Below are positions 7,039-11,272 of a stretch of 11,272 nt of DNA, one piece after another; within the stretch, counting starts at the first letter, position 1; the number at the start of each line of letters is the position of its first letter. The notes under the pieces are model-generated. The model was not told the origin of the DNA. It worked only from the letters and a program-made list of their open reading frames with translations, and did no database searches. Origin of the DNA: Verrucomicrobiota bacterium (GTDB taxonomy: Bacteria > Verrucomicrobiota > Verrucomicrobiia > Chthoniobacterales > UBA10450); the NCBI GenBank assembly GCA_003218735.1, contig QHOJ01000195.1:1-11272 (forward strand), in the 5' to 3' direction. A program made the position numbers and the translations under genes.

Positions 7039-8010
7039 ATGCACTCATTAATTTGGTATAAAACAGCAGCTCAATCCCTAAAAGGAACTTTCCTTCCCAT
7101 CGCGCTCGTGCTTGCCTGCTTTGGGCTCTCGCCCAGAGCCCAGGCAGTGACGCCGGCACCTGATGGCGGCTACCCAGGCGCCAACACTGCTGAGGGAGTT
7201 CAGGCCCTCAATAGTCGTACCACCGGCGTCTGGAACACCGCCCTTGGTTTTCAAGCGCTCTTTGACGACAGCGACGGCAATGGCAACACAGCTATTGGTT
7301 TCAGTGCCCTGTTTAAAAATACAATGGGCGACTCCAACACGGCGATTGGTTCTCAAGCGCTCGTAAACAATATGACCGGCACCGCAAACATTGCATTGGG
7401 TGTTAACGCTGGCATAAACCTGACGACAGGTGATAACAATATTGATATCGCCAATCCAGGTGTCGCTGGCGAGTCTGACGCGATCCGCATTGGCAGACAA
7501 GGGATCGAGACACGGACTTTTATCGCCGGCATCAGTGGGACAACGGTTTCCGGGTCGGGAGTCTTTGTAAACGGCAGCGGACAGCTTGGCGTGGCACCTT
7601 CTTCGAAGCGTTTCAAGGAACAGATCAAGCCCATGGACAAGGCAAGCGAAGCGATTCTCGCGCTGAAGCCAGTGACGTTCCGTTACAAAGAGGCAATCGA
7701 TCCAAATGGCATCCCACAGTTCGGTCTCGTGGCTGAGGAAGTAGCAAAGGTCAGCCCCGCTTTAGTGACTCGTGACGCCAAAGGTGAGGTTTTCACGGTG
7801 CGCTACGAGGCGGTAAACGCCATGTTGCTGAATGAGTTCCTTAAAGAGCATGGCAAAGTGGAAAAATTAGAAGCCACCGCCGCGCAACAGCAGCAGGAAA
7901 TCAGGGCTTTGACAGCAAGCCTGAAGGAGCAGGCCTCGCAAATTCAGAAAGTGAGCGCCCAGGTTGAAATGAGCAAGTCTGCGCCACAAGTAGTGCTCAA
8001 TAAACAATAA
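7039..8010 (+). CDS. Secreted YadA-head-like protein with C-terminal Peptidase S74 chaperone domain
   Basis: A 323-residue protein. Residues 1-36 form a signal peptide: basic N-terminus, hydrophobic core FLPIALVLACFGL, cleavage after AQA. Residues 60-125 hold degenerate head repeats of the YadA/trimeric adhesin type (WNTALGFQAL, GNTAIGFSAL, SNTAIGSQAL, ANIALGVNAG), expected to stack as a trimeric beta-roll. Residues about 185-270 match the Peptidase S74 (intramolecular chaperone) domain of phage tail fibres: SSKRFKEQIKPM, then ILALKPVTFRYK and QFGLVAEEVAKV. The likely Ser-Lys self-cleavage pair is S188 and K193, spaced five apart as in endosialidase chaperones. Residues 270-310 form a coiled coil (KVEKLEATAAQQQQEIRALT). 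Presumed role: a surface or envelope fibre that trimerises and releases its chaperone. No phage or secretion genes adjoin. The nearest Shine-Dalgarno-like string is weak. The gene is monocistronic, closed by the terminator at 8050. Confidence 0.85.
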   Translation: MHSLIWYKTAAQSLKGTFLPIALVLACFGLSPRAQAVTPAPDGGYPGANTAEGVQALNSRTTGVWNTALGFQALFDDSDGNGNTAIGFSALFKNTMGDSNTAIGSQALVNNMTGTANIALGVNAGINLTTGDNNIDIANPGVAGESDAIRIGRQGIETRTFIAGISGTTVSGSGVFVNGSGQLGVAPSSKRFKEQIKPMDKASEAILALKPVTFRYKEAIDPNGIPQFGLVAEEVAKVSPALVTRDAKGEVFTVRYEAVNAMLLNEFLKEHGKVEKLEATAAQQQQEIRALTASLKEQASQIQKVSAQVEMSKSAPQVVLNKQ

Positions 8011-8049
8011 GCTGCCGAGCCTAACGAAGCAGCCGTCAGTTAACAATTG

Positions 8050-8085
8050 GCCGTTACGTTACGCAACGTGACGGCTTTTTGTTTT
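8050..8085 (+). terminator. Intrinsic terminator after the S74 gene
   Basis: GCCGTTACGTT (8050-8060) and AACGTGACGGC (8065-8075) form an 11-bp stem with one U-G pair and an ACGC loop. The run TTTTTGTTTT follows. It sits 40 bp after the stop codon. It also shows that the coaE frame does not really begin upstream at 8047. Confidence 0.88.
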
Positions 8086-8172
8086 GCTCAAAGAGCGCTC
8101 CGTGGATTAGACAATTATCGGTGGAGAAATGAAGTCGCTCCGCAACCGGGGCCTCCTTTTAATTTCACTGAA

Positions 8173-8787
8173 ATGGCTGTCATCGGGATCACCGGCGGAA
8201 TTTCTACAGGCAAAAGCACATTTTGCGCGTGTCTGCGCGAGATTGTTCCGAATGCCAAGTTTTTCGACGCGGATCAGGAGGCACACCGACTTGTCGATCT
8301 TGATCGGGAGGTTAGAAAAGAGATTCGACGCGAATTTGGGAGTGCGATTTTTTCGGTCGGTCAGCAGTTGAATCGGAAGAAGCTTCGCCATATAGTCTTT
8401 ACTAACGCGGCTAAAAGACGCGCGCTCGAACAGATTCTCCATCCGCGAATTCGCCACCAATGGAACACGGAGGCCGAAACGCGTCGTAACTCTCCCGATT
8501 TTTTCTTCCCTGATATTCCACTTCTTTATGAAACCGGCGGCGAAAAGTTGTGCGATCGAGTGGTCGTAGTCGCCTGTTCCTACAGGAACCAATTACGCTG
8601 GCTGATGGAGCGCACGTCGCTCGAACATTCCGTTGCTGAACAAATGATCAACTCACAAATGCGTCTCGACGAAAAAATCAGTCGCGCAGACCACATGGTC
8701 TGGAATAACGGCGCTCGTGCGGTTCTTGCCGAGCAGGCGCGCATGCTTGTTGCGCTCTGGCAAAAGCAATCATGGACGCGAAGTTAG
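8173..8787 (+). CDS. coaE: Dephospho-CoA kinase
   Basis: Phosphorylates the ribose 3'-OH of dephospho-CoA with ATP, the final step of coenzyme A synthesis. The product is 204 residues, the usual length for the family. The P-loop GGISTGKST lies at 8-16. DAD near 33-35 fits the conserved DADxxxH substrate motif (DADQEAHRL). Further family marks are LEQILHPRIR, DIPLLYETG (the DxPLLfE motif), QMINSQM and NNGARAV near the C-terminus. I chose ATG 8173 (MAVIGITGG) because it places the P-loop strand right at the N-terminus. The same frame is open further upstream, but only across the terminator. No Shine-Dalgarno is evident. The 3' end overlaps rho by 16 bp, which suggests coupled translation. Confidence 0.93.
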   Translation: MAVIGITGGISTGKSTFCACLREIVPNAKFFDADQEAHRLVDLDREVRKEIRREFGSAIFSVGQQLNRKKLRHIVFTNAAKRRALEQILHPRIRHQWNTEAETRRNSPDFFFPDIPLLYETGGEKLCDRVVVVACSYRNQLRWLMERTSLEHSVAEQMINSQMRLDEKISRADHMVWNNGARAVLAEQARMLVALWQKQSWTRS

Positions 8788-10157
8788 AAAATCAGCCTCC
8801 CCCAGCCGGGGTCGCTGATGCCGGTTCGGGGCCAACGGCCGCGGTTGCCACCGAGGACACTCGCAGAGGGCCGGGGTCAGCGCTCCTGGCTGCGGCGACG
8901 GCGCCCGCAATTGATCTGAACAAACTGCAAGAGCGTTCGGGTGAAGAGCTGGAATCGTTGGCCCGCGATTTGGATCTGCATCTGCATCCGGCGCGCTCGC
9001 GTCACCATCACATTCTCGATGTAACTCGCGCGGCATTAGACGCCGGGGCAATGGTTACGGCAGAAGGCTTTCTCGATCAAGTGAACGACTTCGCTATGCT
9101 TCGCTGGCCGAAATTGAACTTTTTGCCTGTGCCCGAGGATGTTTGCGTTCCGCATGCGACGATCGAGCAATATCGCCTGCGTCCCGGCCAGAAACTCGCC
9201 GGAATAATACGGCTGCCGGGCCAGCGCGAGAAGTTCCTTACGCTTGAACGAATTACAATGATCGAAGGCAAAGCGGCCGACAACTGGAGAGAGCCGACGG
9301 ACTTCGACAAACTCACGCCGCAATTTCCACAAGGCCGGATCATGCTCGAAAATCCAAAGACGAATTCCATCAGCGCCCGGGCAGTTGATTTGCTGGCGCC
9401 GCTTGGACGGGGACAGCGGGGCCTGATTGTTGCGGCACCGCGAGTGGGCAAGACAATCCTGCTCAAGGAAATCGCTAAAGCGATTCGGGTAAATCATCCG
9501 GAGATCGTTCTCATTCTGCTGTTAGTGGACGAACGGCCGGAAGAAGTGACCGATCTGGAACGAGAAATCGATTGTCAGATTTATCATTCGAACTTCGATG
9601 AAAGCGTCCATCGACATGTGCAGGTCGCCGAGATGGTCCTGGAGCGCGCCAAACGTCTGGTAGAAATGAAACAAGATGTGGTAATTTTGCTCGACAGCAT
9701 CACGCGGCTTTCACGCGGCTATAATAATCTGCAACCAGGCAAAGGCCGGATCATGTCTGGCGGCGTCGAGGCGAAGGCTCTTATCAAACCAAAGAAATTT
9801 TTCGGCTCCGCGCGCAACGTCGAAGAAGGTGGCAGTCTCACAATTCTCGCGACGGCGTTGATTGAAACCGGGAGCCGCATGGACGAATTGATTTTTGAAG
9901 AGTTCAAAGGCACCGGGAACATGGAGTTGCATCTCGACCGAGCGCTGGTCGAGAAGCGGCTTTATCCGGCGATCCACGTTTTGCAATCGGCTACGCGGCG
10001 CGAAGATTTACTGTATCATCCCGATGAATGGGAGCGCGTGCAAATGTTGCGGAAGACGATGGCAGCCCTTCCGCCTATCGAGGCGATGGAAAAGTTGATT
10101 GAGAATCTCGAAGCAACGAAAACCAACGCCGAACTGCTTTTGAGCGGATTGAGGTGA
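8772..10157 (+). CDS. rho: Transcription termination factor Rho
   Basis: Hexameric RNA-dependent ATPase/helicase that ends transcription. It has 461 residues; E. coli Rho has 419. The first 45 or so are Pro/Ala/Gly-rich and probably disordered (from [13 protein letters not shown]), and the Rho N-terminal fold begins near [16 protein letters not shown]. The RNA-binding cold-shock-like domain (about 95-165) reads [21 protein letters not shown] and [20 protein letters not shown], in place of the usual GFGFLR and DIYVS forms. The ATPase core has [17 protein letters not shown] (Walker A, K227/T228), [10 protein letters not shown] with E254, [16 protein letters not shown] (Walker B, D308), then [18 protein letters not shown] and [15 protein letters not shown]. 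The motor is complete, so the protein should be active. The ATG lies inside the end of coaE, and the stop overlaps the rnd start (GTGA). Confidence 0.97.
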   Translation: MDAKLENQPPPAGVADAGSGPTAAVATEDTRRGPGSALLAAATAPAIDLNKLQERSGEELESLARDLDLHLHPARSRHHHILDVTRAALDAGAMVTAEGFLDQVNDFAMLRWPKLNFLPVPEDVCVPHATIEQYRLRPGQKLAGIIRLPGQREKFLTLERITMIEGKAADNWREPTDFDKLTPQFPQGRIMLENPKTNSISARAVDLLAPLGRGQRGLIVAAPRVGKTILLKEIAKAIRVNHPEIVLILLLVDERPEEVTDLEREIDCQIYHSNFDESVHRHVQVAEMVLERAKRLVEMKQDVVILLDSITRLSRGYNNLQPGKGRIMSGGVEAKALIKPKKFFGSARNVEEGGSLTILATALIETGSRMDELIFEEFKGTGNMELHLDRALVEKRLYPAIHVLQSATRREDLLYHPDEWERVQMLRKTMAALPPIEAMEKLIENLEATKTNAELLLSGLR

Positions 10158-11160
10158 TCGCGAGTGCCTCACAGCTCGCCGAGCTGCTTCCGCAATTTGA
10201 AAAGGTCGATCGCGTGGCGGTCGATACCGAAGCCGACAGTCTCCATTGTTATCGAGAGAAACTTTGTCTTCTCCAGGTCAGTCTGCCGGGTCGAGATTAC
10301 GTTGTCGATCCACTGGCTGGGGTCGATCTTGTGCCGTTGTGCGCCGCGCTGGAGCGAAAGGAAATCGTTTTACACGGCGCAGATTTCGACCTCCGACTGC
10401 TCCGTCGAGGCCTGAACTTTACCGCTCAACGCCTTTTTGACACCATGATTGCAGCGCGCCTGCTCGGGATCCGCGGATTTAGTCTCGCCGCTTTAGTAGA
10501 GCGCTACTTTGACGTCCAACTGGGTAAGGGTTCGCAAAAGGCAAATTGGGCGCGGCGTCCGCTCCCGGCGCGGATGCTGGAGTATGCAGTGAATGATACT
10601 CACTACCTGTTGTTCCTTGCCGAACGGCTCGAGTCGCAATTGAAACAATGCGATCGGATCGAGTGGTTGCGGCAATCCTGCCATCGCGCAATCGAGCAGG
10701 CGGCAGTACAACGTGCGCGCGATGACGCGCGGCTGCCGTATTACGCGCGCTGTGGCAGTGGCGTGAGAAAGAAGCAGAGGCGGCAGACCGGCCGCCATTT
10801 CATATTTTGCAAAATCACGAGCTGCTGGACGCGGCTGTAAGTTTCGCTTCGGAAAAGCTGCCTGATTACAGGCATTTTTCCTCGCGGCGGCGGCAGGCTT
10901 TTCGCGCAGCAGCGACGAGCGCGTTGCAGTCGCGCGAATCGGAATGGCCGGTCTTGCGGCGCCGCTTCGGAACACGGCCAAGCGCGGGGACGATAGCTCG
11001 GACCGAAGAATTGCGGCGGCGACGGGATCGCGCGGCAACGGAACTCGATTTGGAGCCATCCTTTATCGCTCCACGTAGCACGCTCGGGGCAATCGCGGCG
11101 GACCAAACTCGCGCAACAACTTTGCTTGTTCCGTGGCAACGCGCCACTCTCGGCTTCTAG
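10154..11160 (+). pseudogene. rnd: Ribonuclease D, frameshifted between exonuclease and HRDC parts
   Basis: RNase D is a 3'-5' exoribonuclease that matures tRNA 3' ends. The GTG at 10154 overlaps the rho stop (GTGA). The first frame runs 228 codons to TAA 10838-10840 and holds the whole DEDDy nuclease domain: D24/E26 (VDTEAD), D79 (HGADFDLRLL) and Y144/D148 (YAVNDTHYL). From about 10715-10735 the homologous protein continues in another frame: RAAAVLRALWQWREKEAEAA, a HRDC-like domain (HILQNHELLDAAV), RRRFGTRPSAGTI, and LLVPWQRATLGF with TAG at 11160. That second part, 10726-11160, is 144 clean codons. The usual interdomain linker (a Trp-containing stretch, about a dozen residues by memory) seems lost, so this looks like an out-of-frame deletion and not a one-base error. 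A truncated, catalytically complete nuclease with 38 novel or linker residues at its end could still be made. Confidence 0.85.
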
Positions 11161-11272
11161 GTGACGGCCCGGAGCCATATCGGGCAGACCATGTGCTGGT
11201 GGTCCCCGATTCTCGCAGCCATAATGTCGAAAAACATTAATTCTCCTTGACCCGGAGATTTCAAAGCTTCAG
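11161..11272. other. Non-coding end of window after rnd
   Basis: These 112 bases hold no recognisable gene. TAATGT (11222-11227) and ACATTA (11234-11239) could form a weak six-pair hairpin, but no U-run follows on the plus strand. A minus-strand ATG at 11237 has a good AAGGAG five bases upstream, but its frame closes after 26 codons just inside the rnd 3' end. Confidence 0.5.

Noticed and set aside
7200..7440. A DNA-level tandem repeat or CRISPR-like array
   Set aside because: The periodicity is at protein level (YadA-head motifs). The DNA units are degenerate and there are no spacers between identical repeats.
7078..7500. Minus-strand frame of 140 codons opposite the S74 gene
   Set aside because: It is antisense to the repetitive NTAIG-coding region, has no start signal, and shows no family resemblance.
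8047..8172. N-terminal extension of coaE by 42 codons
   Set aside because: The frame is open, but it runs across the intrinsic terminator, and the extra residues do not resemble the family. ATG 8173 puts the P-loop in its normal place.

Overview
The window looks like bacterial chromosome from a Verrucomicrobia-type organism. A Chthoniobacterales/Spartobacteria soil lineage is my best guess. This is inferred from the style of the Rho protein, the secreted YadA-head/S74 protein, weak Shine-Dalgarno signals, moderate GC and the coaE-rho-rnd order. No marker gene settles it. I see no phage, insertion sequence, CRISPR array, tRNA or rRNA.

Left block, minus strand, 1-6811. Reading in the direction of transcription: fabI (enoyl-ACP reductase, 6811-6035), a 54-bp remnant of a second fabI 3' end (6027-5974), a four-unit heptamer repeat, a GlcD-type FAD-linked oxidase (5920-4547), an 11-bp perfect inverted repeat, a secreted protein with a possible double-psi beta-barrel region (4404-3544), a decayed PQQ-dependent sorbosone/glucose dehydrogenase-type pseudogene (3510-2513), a CPBP/CAAX-type membrane protease (2422-1745), and glutamine-dependent NAD+ synthetase nadE (1608 to the window edge, missing only its last codons).

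Right block, plus strand, 7039-11160. A secreted YadA-head/Peptidase S74 chaperone protein stands alone and is closed by a strong intrinsic terminator (8050-8085). It is followed by a tightly packed coaE-rho-rnd cluster with 16-bp and 4-bp overlaps. rnd (RNase D) carries a frame-breaking lesion between its exonuclease and HRDC regions. The 227-bp space between the divergent fabI and S74 genes contains a long imperfect stem-loop.

Most genes are housekeeping: NAD and CoA biosynthesis, fatty-acid elongation, transcription termination and RNA processing. The more unusual material is the evidence of gene decay and recombination (fabI tail, PQQ dehydrogenase, rnd, a 20-bp direct repeat) and the structured non-coding stretches around the S74 gene. 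I found no convincing new multi-gene system.
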